A DNA stretch of 64,000 bases from Micrococcaceae bacterium RIT 802 (lineage in GTDB: Bacteria > Actinomycetota > Actinomycetes > Actinomycetales > Micrococcaceae). Where the stretch lies: assembly GCA_016892645.1 (NCBI GenBank), contig JAFEMX010000001.1, positions 372,001 through 436,000 of the forward strand, in the 5' to 3' direction. How positions within the stretch are numbered: the stretch's first letter is position 1; every line of letters starts with the position of its first letter. Below, piece after piece: positions 54,318-63,316 of this stretch. Below the pieces are notes generated by a model. That model was not told the origin of the DNA. It searched no databases and saw only the letters and a program-made list of their open reading frames with translations. Position numbers and translations under genes: made by a program.

Positions 54318-55621
54318 CCCCTAGAACGATGACGCGACCAGCGAATTGGTCACGGTCCCTCCTGGCAGTCGTTTTTGGGACTGTTCTGGTCACCGGCTGC
54401 ACCTCGACAGTTAAACCTGAAGCATTGGTCGATCCTCCATCTAAGACCGGCGCCTTGGGCTTGCCACTGGTGCCTTGGGAGGGCGGCTCTGGATATTGGA
54501 AGAAGTTTGAGAAGGCCGACCGGGCCGGGTGGTCAGATCCTGCCTTTTTTCCCATCGTCGCGTGGTATGACTCGGCATCCAACGCGTCAGAGATCGACTT
54601 CGATAAGAAGCTGGGAATCAACACCTACATCGGCATGCCGGACACCCTGGACTCGCAACTACTCGACGACGGGGGCATGTATTGGATCGGAGGAGCCCTC
54701 AACGAAACCTTCTCCAGCAAAACCACGAGCTGGGTCGGCTACTTCCTTGACGATGAAGTTGATGGCCGTTTTCCCCCCGAGGAAGGCAAAGCCCATCTCG
54801 CATCCCGCAAAGATGCGGCACCCGGGGGATTGTTTTCCTACGCCAATTTCACCTACATGGTGTTGGAGAACGATCTAGACCCCAAAGTGTCGAGCGCCTA
54901 CGTGAACGACTACACCGACGTGGTGTCCGTCGACAAGTACTGGTATTCGATTCCCCATTGTTCCGCCGAGCCCTACCGAGACGTCTCCCTGCTGCCCATC
55001 GAACAAGAATCATGTCGATCATCCTCCAGCTACGGAACTGTCATGAAAGCACTGCGCCAACGCGACGCCGAGGACGGAAAACTGCAGCCATTGTGGCAAT
55101 TCGTGGAGAATCTTGGCGGAACCGACCAACCTCAGAATTTCTCCGGCTACATCCAGGCGGCGCAGATACAAGGAGCCGTGATGAGCTCGATCATCAATGA
55201 AGCGCGTGGCATTGTCTACTTCAACCAGAGCTTCAGTGGCCCGTGCCAATCCAGCAATGTCTTCCGTTCCGCGCAGGTCGTTCCCGACTTCTGTGGACAG
55301 CAGCAGGTCCAGGCGGTGAAGCAAGTGAACCAGCGGATCCATCGCCTAGCTCCGGTCATCAATACCCAAACCCTTCAATGGGATTTCGGCGACGATATGT
55401 CGACCATGCTGAAGGTCCACGACGGATACGCGTATCTCTTCTCGATGACTGACGGCCAGGCAAGACCCGGCACCCGCCAATTCCAGTGGCCCGCCTCGGT
55501 GGCCGGACATACCGCCGAAGTGCTGTTCGAGTCCCGGAAGGTCACCATCGATTCAGATCGACAGATGTCCGACAATTTTCCGTCCGAATCCACATACCAC
55601 ATCTACAAGGTGAAGATATGA
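54314..55621 (+). CDS. Lipoprotein with glycosidase-like barrel
   Basis: The product is 435 aa. A signal peptide ends in the lipobox LVTGC (Cys 29), so the protein is lipid-anchored outside. FFPIVAWYDSASNASEID and GINTYIGMPDT look like early strands of a TIM-barrel glycosidase. WVGYFLDDEVDG (near 135-146) has acidic residues at the place of a catalytic pair, and VDKYWYSIPH follows. The C-terminal beta-rich part (from about 355) resembles the all-beta domain behind many glycosidases. It lies in the middle of an assembly operon with 4-bp overlaps, so trimming or editing of the polymer is a plausible role. No specific family is recognised. Confidence 0.7.
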   Translation: MTPRTMTRPANWSRSLLAVVFGTVLVTGCTSTVKPEALVDPPSKTGALGLPLVPWEGGSGYWKKFEKADRAGWSDPAFFPIVAWYDSASNASEIDFDKKLGINTYIGMPDTLDSQLLDDGGMYWIGGALNETFSSKTTSWVGYFLDDEVDGRFPPEEGKAHLASRKDAAPGGLFSYANFTYMVLENDLDPKVSSAYVNDYTDVVSVDKYWYSIPHCSAEPYRDVSLLPIEQESCRSSSSYGTVMKALRQRDAEDGKLQPLWQFVENLGGTDQPQNFSGYIQAAQIQGAVMSSIINEARGIVYFNQSFSGPCQSSNVFRSAQVVPDFCGQQQVQAVKQVNQRIHRLAPVINTQTLQWDFGDDMSTMLKVHDGYAYLFSMTDGQARPGTRQFQWPASVAGHTAEVLFESRKVTIDSDRQMSDNFPSESTYHIYKVKI

Positions 55622-56493
55622 GCTCCTCGTTGTCACATGTCATCCTGACCCGCTTCAATCTTCCGACTCCCGGAGTCGAGAGCGTGGTCAGGGCCAGAGA
55701 GGGTTGGCTACGTGAACGCCAGCAGCTATTCGAGCGTTACTGCTTGCCTTCCATGCAGTCCCAATCCGAGGGCAACTTTCACTGGATCGTCTACTACGAC
55801 GAAGAAAGCCCAGACTGGCTCAAAGAACGCACCACAACGCTCAGTTCCCTCGGAAAATTCACGCCGTTGTATCGGCAGGCAGTACCCCGCGACCAGTTGC
55901 TGGCGGACATCGAGGGAGTCGCCAATGAACGAAGTGATCTGCTGCTGACGACGAACCTCGACAATGATGACGCCGTCGCGTCGGATTTCGTAGCCCGCCT
56001 GCAACACAGCGCGGAGACCAGGCGGGCAGTCGCGCTCTACATCGACAATGGGCTGATTCAGCACGGTGACCGGGTCTATCTTCGCACCGATACGACCAAC
56101 GCATTCTGCTCAGTCAGTGAGCCGTGGGACAGCCCAGTGACTGCTTGGGCGGATTGGCACAATCGACTTGAACGGCACATGCCGGTTCGCCATATTCAGG
56201 GTGAGCCTGCGTGGCTGCAAGTCATCCACGATGGAAATGTCAGTAACAGGGTCCGGGGGCGACGCGTAGACCCCGGGCACTATCGGGCCGGATTCGGGGC
56301 ACTGCTCGATGTGGCTCGTCGCCCGACGACCGCTGAACTCATGGTCGACAGGTACGCAGCCGCCCCAGCCAGACTGGCCAGGGACGCTGTGCGTTGGGGG
56401 GCGAAGTCAGCCATCATGCGGATCGGCGGCAAACAGGGACTCAATCAGATGAAGCTCGCCGCTGCCCGGGTGGCCCCAAGGCAGGAAAGATGA
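55618..56493 (+). CDS. Rhamnosyltransferase-like glycosyltransferase D
   Basis: The product is 291 aa. HVILTRFNLPTP at the start, RYCLPSMQSQSEGNFHWIVYYD (read as RYCLPSMQSQ then FHWIVYYDE) and TTNLDNDDAVASDFV (near 110-124) match the putative rhamnosyl transferase family with a GT-A fold; the LDNDDA motif should bind metal and donor. ATG at 55618 overlaps the lipoprotein stop by 4 bp. The 60-bp gap after it holds only the next gene's ribosome-binding site. Confidence 0.8.
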   Translation: MSSSLSHVILTRFNLPTPGVESVVRAREGWLRERQQLFERYCLPSMQSQSEGNFHWIVYYDEESPDWLKERTTTLSSLGKFTPLYRQAVPRDQLLADIEGVANERSDLLLTTNLDNDDAVASDFVARLQHSAETRRAVALYIDNGLIQHGDRVYLRTDTTNAFCSVSEPWDSPVTAWADWHNRLERHMPVRHIQGEPAWLQVIHDGNVSNRVRGRRVDPGHYRAGFGALLDVARRPTTAELMVDRYAAAPARLARDAVRWGAKSAIMRIGGKQGLNQMKLAAARVAPRQER

Positions 56494-56553
56494 CGTGGCA
56501 TCACCAGCTGGCCCGCGCCGACCAGCGTCGAGCCCAACCGAAGGGGGCAGGAA

Positions 56554-57366
56554 ATGTTTGTCCGTGACCTGATCCAGAGCTGCCTGCGCCGGTGGTACCT
56601 CGTTGTCGTGGGACTATTGATGACCGGAGCGGCCTCCTATCTAGTCTTTCAAGCTGTCCCGCCCACCTACGAGGCGAAGGCGAGCATGGTTCTTGTCCCT
56701 CCGCAGGTAGCGGTCACCACCGGTGAAAATCCGTTCCTATATCTTGGCGGCCTGGATCAGGCACTTGGCGTTCTGCAGGTAAAGGTCACCGGACCGGAAG
56801 TGGCCGAGCCGCTATTGGAAGAGTATCCGGGTACCGCAATCACGGTGGCCCAGGATGAATCGACCACTGGACCGATTATCGTGGCGGATGTCACCGGGCC
56901 GGACGCCCTGTCCACCATGGGCATGCTGGAAGCCATGAAGACCACGATTCCGTCAACGCTCGCGACACTCCAAACCGACTTGGACGTTCCCAAGGCATCA
57001 GTCATCACGGTGCTGCCTCTCGCAGCGGATGCCAGCCCCACGGTGGTGTACAAAAAGCCCATCCAATTCACCGGAATAGTAACGGCAATGGGGTTGGCGG
57101 CTACCTTCTTGCTGGTGGGATTGGCCGACGGCTTTCTGGAACGCCGGAAAATGCGCAAGTCCAGGCCGAACGACCTGGTTTCGGTTCCTCAGCTCTCGAC
57201 CCTCGAGGGAGAATGGGAGCACCACGGACATACTCCGGGAAAGCCACAACAGGGGAAAGGCAGTCAGCCAGCTAAGAGCAACAGGGGAAAAGGTTCCCCG
57301 ACAACGTCGACACCGCCGGAAACCGAGACCAAGTTGGTGGGTTCGCGACGTGAAAACCGCCGTTGA
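56554..57366 (+). CDS. Wzz-like chain-length/polysaccharide co-polymerase protein
   Basis: The product is 270 aa. Two helices (about 14-33 and 172-192) flank an outside domain with the Wzz-type start YEAKASMVLVPPQ. The cytosolic tail is Lys/Pro/Gly-rich and has no Walker motifs, so there is no built-in tyrosine kinase. It should set chain length together with the polymerase that follows. ATG at 56554 has GGGGGCAGG upstream. The gene overlaps the next by 17 bp. Confidence 0.82.
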   Translation: MFVRDLIQSCLRRWYLVVVGLLMTGAASYLVFQAVPPTYEAKASMVLVPPQVAVTTGENPFLYLGGLDQALGVLQVKVTGPEVAEPLLEEYPGTAITVAQDESTTGPIIVADVTGPDALSTMGMLEAMKTTIPSTLATLQTDLDVPKASVITVLPLAADASPTVVYKKPIQFTGIVTAMGLAATFLLVGLADGFLERRKMRKSRPNDLVSVPQLSTLEGEWEHHGHTPGKPQQGKGSQPAKSNRGKGSPTTSTPPETETKLVGSRRENRR

Positions 57367-59359
57367 CCTGAAGCCTTCGCCTCCCCGACTCAGAAGGCGA
57401 CAGAGCCTGGACGCCACCTCGGTCCTGACAATCTATTTGGTACTCCTTCTCGGCGTGCCCTCAGACCAGGGGATTGGCCCCTTGGGCGGCGCAGGTTCAC
57501 CATCAACTCTCTTTGGGCTGTGCATGCTGTTGTGGTGGGCCTGGCACTACCTTCGCAATATCGGGTCCCATGGTTCACGCCGGCGACAACCTGTTAGGAC
57601 TGCACTCACCGTCTTCGTGGGATGCGTCTTGGTTAGCTACGTACTGGCCGCTTTGACGTCGCTACCCTATACGGACGGTAACGGATCAACGCTCATGCTA
57701 ATCAATACCGCCTCGTATTGCGGGGTAATCCTGGTGGCCAACGACGGAGTACGCGACCGCAGTCGGTTCCTCGTGTTGATGCGCCGTCTTTCACTGTTTG
57801 TGGGGCTGTATGCCCTGCTCGGAGCCATCCAGTTCTTCAGCGGTGTTAACTTCGTCGACCAGTACCATTTGCCTGGCCTGACCGCGAATGGAGTCGAAGG
57901 TATCGATTCTCGTGGGGGATTCATCCGTTCAGAGTCCACCGCCAGACATCCGCTGGAATATGCCGCAGTCCTCGCCATGGTTCTGCCCATTGCACTGACG
58001 CTGGGAATCCGTGACACTCAACGCGCTCTTCTTCGCCGGTTCCTTCCACCAGCGTTCATCTTTCTGGCGGCCTTCATCTCCGTCACCCGGTCCGCGCTCC
58101 TGGGCATCGTCGTGGGATTGATCGTCCTCGTGCCGACCTGGGAACGCCGGATTCGGACACGCCTCATCCTGGTTGGCCTGGCTGGACTCTCGGTCCTGTA
58201 CGTCGTAGTTCCCGGGCTGGCGGGAACGATCCTCGGCATGTTCTCAGGATCCGACCCCAGCGTGGACTCACGCACGTCGAGTTTCGGCGCGGCTCTGGGC
58301 TATTTTTCGCTGACCCCGGTATTTGGCCGCGGCCTGGGCACGATGAATCCGACATATCACATCTTTGATAATCAATACTTCGGTTTGCTGATAGAAGTTG
58401 GGCTCGTCGGCACGCTCGCGTTCTTGGCGATGATACTGGCCGCTGCCTTAGTCGCATGGCAGGGGCGCAAGCTCGGGGGCCCGATGCTTGGGGGATTAGG
58501 GCCGGCTCTGGCGGGGGGCATCTTGGCCGGTGCACTCCTTTGCGCCTTCTTTGATGCATTCCATTTTCCCCAGGCAGTGGGAATGCTGATGCTGATGCTT
58601 GGACTGTGCGGAGCATACCGGAACGTGGAAATCGATACGACAGCAACAGATGCACGTCGGCGTTCTATAGTGCTCGCTTCCGCGACAGTCGGGGCCCAGA
58701 GATTCGGGGCTATGCTCCTGAGGCGGTGGTACGTGATGCTTCTGGTGCTGCTCATGGCCATTCCCGCGTGCTACCTGGCCATGGGGGCCAAAGGGGTGTA
58801 CTACGCCAAGTTCGAGATTGGATTCGACGCGCCACCTGGTTCCACTATGAATAACGCCTTGCGCACAGAGGGTTTCTACGTGGTCGACTTTACGGCCATG
58901 GTGCAACGCATGTATGAGGGCCGGTACCCGAATCCGGTGGTCATCCCTACATCGGCACCGTTGTATGGGACCGGCATGAAACACGCTAGCGCGGTATTCC
59001 TGCCTAGTGCCGGTGGACAGTGGCAGACGAACTTCAACAAACCAAGTATCAACGTGGAGATCGTCGGCACCAGTCCCGAAGAGGTCAACTCGCGCGCTTC
59101 GTCGGTTGCCCAGGAGCTGGAGCGCCTAGCCGTCGTCCCGCAAGAACAGATGGGGGTTTGGAAGTCTGCGTTGATCACCACGGACATGAGGCCATCCGAG
59201 GTTCCCATGTCATACGTTCCTGTGCGCGGCAAGTATGCCGTGGTGGGGATCTGCCTCCTGGGGGTTGGCGTTTCCGGCGCTCTGGCGATCGGTGTCGAAA
59301 GGCTGTTCGGCAATCTCTCGAAGAGGCGGCATAAGCTTCCGGGCGCCACTGCAGTCTGA
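57350..59359 (+). CDS. Wzy-like polymerase fused to a Wzz-like domain
   Basis: The product is 669 aa. About eleven helices fill residues 25-425, with an O-antigen-ligase/polymerase pattern: a large outside loop with FIRSESTARHPLEYAAVL (about 190-207) and a later loop with FGRGLGTMNPTYH. After residue 455 a second unit begins with a helix (RRWYVMLLVLLMAIPACYLA), an outside domain with FEIGFDAPP, and a last helix near 625-645, resembling the Wzz-like protein encoded just before. GTG at 57350 lies inside the preceding gene. One chain would thus carry both polymerisation and chain-length control. Confidence 0.82.
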   Translation: MKTAVDLKPSPPRLRRRQSLDATSVLTIYLVLLLGVPSDQGIGPLGGAGSPSTLFGLCMLLWWAWHYLRNIGSHGSRRRQPVRTALTVFVGCVLVSYVLAALTSLPYTDGNGSTLMLINTASYCGVILVANDGVRDRSRFLVLMRRLSLFVGLYALLGAIQFFSGVNFVDQYHLPGLTANGVEGIDSRGGFIRSESTARHPLEYAAVLAMVLPIALTLGIRDTQRALLRRFLPPAFIFLAAFISVTRSALLGIVVGLIVLVPTWERRIRTRLILVGLAGLSVLYVVVPGLAGTILGMFSGSDPSVDSRTSSFGAALGYFSLTPVFGRGLGTMNPTYHIFDNQYFGLLIEVGLVGTLAFLAMILAAALVAWQGRKLGGPMLGGLGPALAGGILAGALLCAFFDAFHFPQAVGMLMLMLGLCGAYRNVEIDTTATDARRRSIVLASATVGAQRFGAMLLRRWYVMLLVLLMAIPACYLAMGAKGVYYAKFEIGFDAPPGSTMNNALRTEGFYVVDFTAMVQRMYEGRYPNPVVIPTSAPLYGTGMKHASAVFLPSAGGQWQTNFNKPSINVEIVGTSPEEVNSRASSVAQELERLAVVPQEQMGVWKSALITTDMRPSEVPMSYVPVRGKYAVVGICLLGVGVSGALAIGVERLFGNLSKRRHKLPGATAV

Positions 59360-59426
59360 GCCGGTCGAACCCGCCGAATGATGCTCCATCGTTCAGGGAA
59401 GGGATCACGATGGCCAGAGTCGTGGG

Positions 59427-59446
59427 CATGGACCTGCAGGTCCATG
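59427..59446. repeat. 20-bp perfect palindrome in the convergent gap
   Basis: CATGGACCTGCAGGTCCATG is identical to its reverse complement. It lies in the 261-bp stretch between the polymerase gene and the convergent triple glycosyltransferase gene; apart from it the stretch shows no gene I can support. No T-run follows, so operator, protein-binding site or cruciform-type terminator all remain open. Confidence 0.6.
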
Positions 59447-59620
59447 GACTGGAAACTCCGACAGGCTTGCAGCTATGGCACAAAGTTCGAGCCATGGGAT
59501 GGCAAACGCCAGCCGACGGCTGCCAACGCTGGAATGCGGCAAGCGACCATAAATAGACAGGATTCCGATGAGTTGGCCTGAAGAAACCATGGCCCCGGAA
59601 GCCGGTGAATTCTGTGCGGT

Positions 59621-62344
59621 CTATACGTTCCGGCTGCTGTTGTCACGTTCCCACATCGATCCTGTCCCCGAAGGGGGCGTGCGCCGGCGCTTGAGCCGGG
59701 CAATCGCGACAAATGCTGCGTAGACGACGGCGTCCGTGGCGCTACGCGGACTACTGATCGAGCCCAGTAGTTCACGAAAGGACTGCCGCGTGGAGCTCAC
59801 TGGTGACGGGGCAGGGCCTTGAGCTGTTGGACCAGGGGCCGCCAGCTCGGCTTGCCCCCGGTAATTACGGCGCAGGATGGCCAGCAGGGATCGACGATCC
59901 CGAGGAGTCACGACGTTCACGGGCGGAGTGTGCAAGATGGCCTTTTCGGAGCTCGTGTATAGCCCGTCTACATAGAGGTCGTCTGCGGTCACATCGGGAA
60001 ACTGCGGTATGCGTTGGTGCCCGGCCTCGCTAAGCGCATAGGCACCTGCCCCCCACAGCGCACGATTCGTCGTGGGCATCCGACGGCGGGCCCGGTAGAA
60101 GGCCTTGACGGACCACGAAGCACCCGTATCGTCGTACCGGAAAGCCGGCCGTGCAGCCAAAACATCTCCGCGCCCCAAACGGTCCAGGACCATTCGAAGT
60201 GCTGTTGGGCTAATGCCTATGTCGGCATCGAGATAGAGCCGCGGCCACGCTGTGGCCACGGTATCAGCGGCGTTGAGCGCTGCGACCTTGGAAGCGGTCG
60301 CAACCTCGATGACTCGGACTCCGTCGAAGGCCTTCGCGATGGTTACCGTCTCGTCAACACAACCGTTGCAGGCCACTATTACCTCGACACGGCCAGTTGT
60401 CAGGACCGGCGACAAAGCGGCCAACGTACGGCCAATCACGGCCGCTTCATTGTGTGCAGGAATGATGACCGCACCCTCTGGGAAATTGCTGAGAACCCGG
60501 TCCAATCGCTGTGCAGCTGTAGGGCCGGGAAGTGCATCCCAGCTGGCTTCGTCCATGATGGAGCGCAAAATCTGCAGACGTGTGGGCTTGTAGAACCGAA
60601 GGGCTTCTGTCAATGCCACACCCCTGCGGAACCATCTGGCATATCTGTCATCGTGATACTTACGGATGTACCGTATGCGGTTCACCGCCAGGAGGGTATT
60701 CAACTGCGCTGACACCCCCGATCCGCCACCGTGATGAGTCATTACAGCCGCTGGCTCGTACCATGCCGTCACACCAGACTCGCGAGCCCGGCGAAAGTAG
60801 TCGACTTCTTCCGAATAGAGGAAGAACTGTGCGTCCCATTCCCCGAGCTGTTCGGCCAATTCGGACCGGATCATGATGGCCGCTCCGGATGCCCAGTCGA
60901 CGTGGTGAGCGTGCTGGTAGCTTTCTGGCGCGTAGTCGGTTTCAGCCAGCCAACCAGGGCGAGTCGGCCATTTTGCGCCGAAGAACGCATCACCAAAGGC
61001 AGTTGCCACCGTCGGTTCGCGCCTCAGCGATGGGTAGATCGTGCCATCCGATTCGAGCAGCTTGGGTACCGCAAGCCCCGCGCCCGTAACGAGGAGCCGT
61101 CGGAGAAGAGATCGAATGGCACCGGGTAGAACCGCCAAATCTGGATTGAGGATGAGCACGGCGCTGCTGTTGCCCGAGACGCGCCGTGCGGCGTTGATGC
61201 CGTGGGCGTACCCGAGGTTTCCGCCGGTGGACAACGTGTAGGCGTCAGGATAGGTGGCCAACGCCCCCAGGGTTCCGTCGGCCGAGTCGTTATCCGCCAC
61301 GATGACACGCAGGCGCAGGAATTGGGCCTCGTGGCGCAGGCTGTCCATCAGTGCGTGCAACGAGTCCTCGCTGTTGTACGTGACAATGTAGACCACGACG
61401 TCCGCGTGCTCGTGCACCGGGACGAATGCCCCGGATTCGTGCCCTGCCAGGTCATTGACCATCGGAGCGGAAGGCACTGCGGAGCCGGCTTGAGAGGATT
61501 CCAAGCTGCTGTTCCGCCGAAGCTGGAGCAGGCTGGGCGGATCGTCCACTAGATAGCGACGGGCTAGTCGCCGCGGTTCCAAGGCAAGCCGCCAAGCCCA
61601 CTCGAGGCCATGGGTGCTGGCCCACTCTGGAGCCCGCTGAATGGCGCCGGCCAGGAAGTCCACCACGGCCCCGAACGCGAGCAGGACTTGTGCCCCGGTG
61701 GCGTTGCCGTACTTGGCCATCCAGAGCTCCTGCCGTGGCTTGCCCAATCCGACTACCAAAATCTGGACCCCGGCGTCCCGGATCGTCTGGGCCAGTTCCC
61801 GGGATTTGGCATCGTCGGCCAGTGTTTCCCGGTCAGGAGACCACAGCCCGGCGAACTTCAGGTTTGGGCGCGTTTTGGTCAATTGGCGGGAAAGCAGACG
61901 TTGGATGATGTATGAGCCGCCGAGGAATCCCACTGTTGCACCGGATGCCTCCGCCGCGTCCAGGACCGGACCGATCAGGTCACTGCCGGCAAGCCGGGGC
62001 CAATTGCGTCCGGTCAGCCGATTCGCCTGGGCGACCAAGGGCGCCCCATCCAAGAGAATGAGCCAATCCATGCGCATCGTTTCCATAATCGCCCCATCAA
62101 CCCCATCGGTGGCTTGGACGGTCGGCCGCATGGAGTCCCCGAGGGTCTGGTGCCACCGGCCCCCTCGACCGAACTGGGCGATGTGGTCGAGATTAGCCGA
62201 GACGACGGACAAGGGGACCGCCCCTCCACCATCCACCCTGGAGATAGTCTGCGTGTGGCCGATGATGCGCTCGACGGCACCATCTTCGTCGACGAGATCG
62301 ACGACGACGTCTGCGAGATTGACTCGTTGGTATTCGGGGGTCAT
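59621..62344 (-). CDS. Three-domain glycosyltransferase fusion (WecG-like + two GT2)
   Basis: The product is 907 aa. Residues about 45-260 are a WecG/TagA/CpsF (GT26) domain with VGFLGGSYIIQ and VQILVVGLGKPRQELWM. Residues about 310-585 are a GT2 domain with VVYIVTYNSEDSLHALM, VADNDSADG and LILNPDLAVLPGA. Residues about 625-850 are a second GT2 with VIIPAHNEAAVIGRTLAAL and RLYLDADIGI. ATG at 62344 follows AAAGGAA; an in-frame TTG two codons earlier is less well placed. Three successive sugar additions by one chain are suggested. It is opposite to the main operon and 95 bp downstream of the acetyltransferase gene. Confidence 0.87.
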   Translation of the reverse strand: MTPEYQRVNLADVVVDLVDEDGAVERIIGHTQTISRVDGGGAVPLSVVSANLDHIAQFGRGGRWHQTLGDSMRPTVQATDGVDGAIMETMRMDWLILLDGAPLVAQANRLTGRNWPRLAGSDLIGPVLDAAEASGATVGFLGGSYIIQRLLSRQLTKTRPNLKFAGLWSPDRETLADDAKSRELAQTIRDAGVQILVVGLGKPRQELWMAKYGNATGAQVLLAFGAVVDFLAGAIQRAPEWASTHGLEWAWRLALEPRRLARRYLVDDPPSLLQLRRNSSLESSQAGSAVPSAPMVNDLAGHESGAFVPVHEHADVVVYIVTYNSEDSLHALMDSLRHEAQFLRLRVIVADNDSADGTLGALATYPDAYTLSTGGNLGYAHGINAARRVSGNSSAVLILNPDLAVLPGAIRSLLRRLLVTGAGLAVPKLLESDGTIYPSLRREPTVATAFGDAFFGAKWPTRPGWLAETDYAPESYQHAHHVDWASGAAIMIRSELAEQLGEWDAQFFLYSEEVDYFRRARESGVTAWYEPAAVMTHHGGGSGVSAQLNTLLAVNRIRYIRKYHDDRYARWFRRGVALTEALRFYKPTRLQILRSIMDEASWDALPGPTAAQRLDRVLSNFPEGAVIIPAHNEAAVIGRTLAALSPVLTTGRVEVIVACNGCVDETVTIAKAFDGVRVIEVATASKVAALNAADTVATAWPRLYLDADIGISPTALRMVLDRLGRGDVLAARPAFRYDDTGASWSVKAFYRARRRMPTTNRALWGAGAYALSEAGHQRIPQFPDVTADDLYVDGLYTSSEKAILHTPPVNVVTPRDRRSLLAILRRNYRGQAELAAPGPTAQGPAPSPVSSTRQSFRELLGSISSPRSATDAVVYAAFVAIARLKRRRTPPSGTGSMWERDNSSRNV

Positions 62345-62439
62345 GTCCAATTCCTTTTTCGGAACAAATGGCGGGCGCGTCTGATGTGGTTAGAAGATGG
62401 GTGGCACCTCTGTGCCGGACTCCTCTGGAAATGGGCCCG

Positions 62440-63033
62440 CTAGACCGGTTCCAAGTCTTCGCCTGATTCGACGTAACGGCGGCCCGTCGCCGGACATGTC
62501 CAGGTCCCATCGCCGTCTGATCGCAGAGGGTGCCCCGCTTCTCCGACCCAGCCTCGGCGTCGCGCTGGCACCCCGGCCACCACCGCATATGGCGGTACAT
62601 CCCGGGTGACCACTGCCCCGGCGGCAACCGTTGCCCAGGCGCCGATTTTCACGGGTGCGATGCACACAGCCCGTGCACCGATAGAGGCTCCGTCGTCAAT
62701 GACCACGCCGACCTGTTCCCAATCCTCATTGTTCTTCAAGGTGCCGTCGACGTTGATGGCCCGAGGAAATTGGTCATTGGTCAGGACGGCGGCAGGACCG
62801 ACGAACACGCCATTTCCGAGTCGGGCCGGCTCGTACACGAGGGCGTAATTTTGGATCTTGCAGTTGGCCCCGAGCTCCACGTCCGGTCCAATGTAGGCTC
62901 CGCGGCCGATGTTGCATCCTGCGCCGACGACCGCGCCCTCGCGGATTTGCGCCAAGTGCCAAATGTGCGCCCCGTCGCCCACGACAGCATTCGTGGCCAC
63001 ATCAGCACTGGCCTCACTAAGGTAGTTCACCAT
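62440..63033 (-). CDS. Hexapeptide N-acetyltransferase (WlbB/WbpD-like)
   Basis: The product is 197 aa. Left-handed beta-helix repeats cover about 10-165: VVGDGAHIWHLAQIREGAVV (N-terminal coil), AGCNIGRGAYIGPDVELGAN, then LTNDQFPRA and VVIDDGASIGARAV. The pattern is that of WlbB/WbpD, which acetylate the 3-amino group of UDP-2-acetamido-3-amino-glucuronate. That would complete the path begun by the genes at 44137 and 49293. ATG at 63033 follows GGGGGG closely; GTG at 63030 and TTG at 63054 are alternatives. The next gene on this strand is the fusion glycosyltransferase. Confidence 0.87.
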   Translation of the reverse strand: MVNYLSEASADVATNAVVGDGAHIWHLAQIREGAVVGAGCNIGRGAYIGPDVELGANCKIQNYALVYEPARLGNGVFVGPAAVLTNDQFPRAINVDGTLKNNEDWEQVGVVIDDGASIGARAVCIAPVKIGAWATVAAGAVVTRDVPPYAVVAGVPARRRGWVGEAGHPLRSDGDGTWTCPATGRRYVESGEDLEPV

Positions 63034-63155
63034 CGTCCCCCCAAATATTGGCAAAAGGCGTCACGTTGACGGTTTCCGTATGTGCCCGGCCGCCCAATTT
63101 GCAATGCCCTTGTGCCGCCGAGACTAGGGGAAGTTGCCATGTGTCTCAACGAGGA

Positions 63156-63182
63156 ACGAGTGAAGCGCGTGATAAACGAGTG
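63156..63182. promoter_or_regulatory. ACGAGTG direct repeats, 20-bp spacing (candidate activator site)
   Basis: ACGAGTG occurs at 63156-63162 and again at 63176-63182, exactly two helical turns apart. The same hexamer ACGAGT forms the inverted repeat before the polysaccharide operon (42371). The site lies in the 283-bp divergent gap between the acetyltransferase gene and the right-edge gene. The rest of the gap shows only a weak TTGGCA at 63238 and a GGGGGAG ribosome-binding site. Confidence 0.35.
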
Positions 63183-63316
63183 TCCCTAGATGGGGGAGCG
63201 TCTGGTGCAAGTGCCGCGGCGCGTGGAGACCACCCTTTTGGCATGAAATACCGCGCCATATGCTTGGTCTAGCACAACCGCTTCGGAGGTTGCGTGCCAA
63301 ATCCCCGGGGGAGCAA

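Noticed and set aside
59378-59590. Short open frames in the gap before the triple glycosyltransferase
   Set aside because: Frames on both strands cover the palindrome but have no ribosome-binding site or family resemblance.
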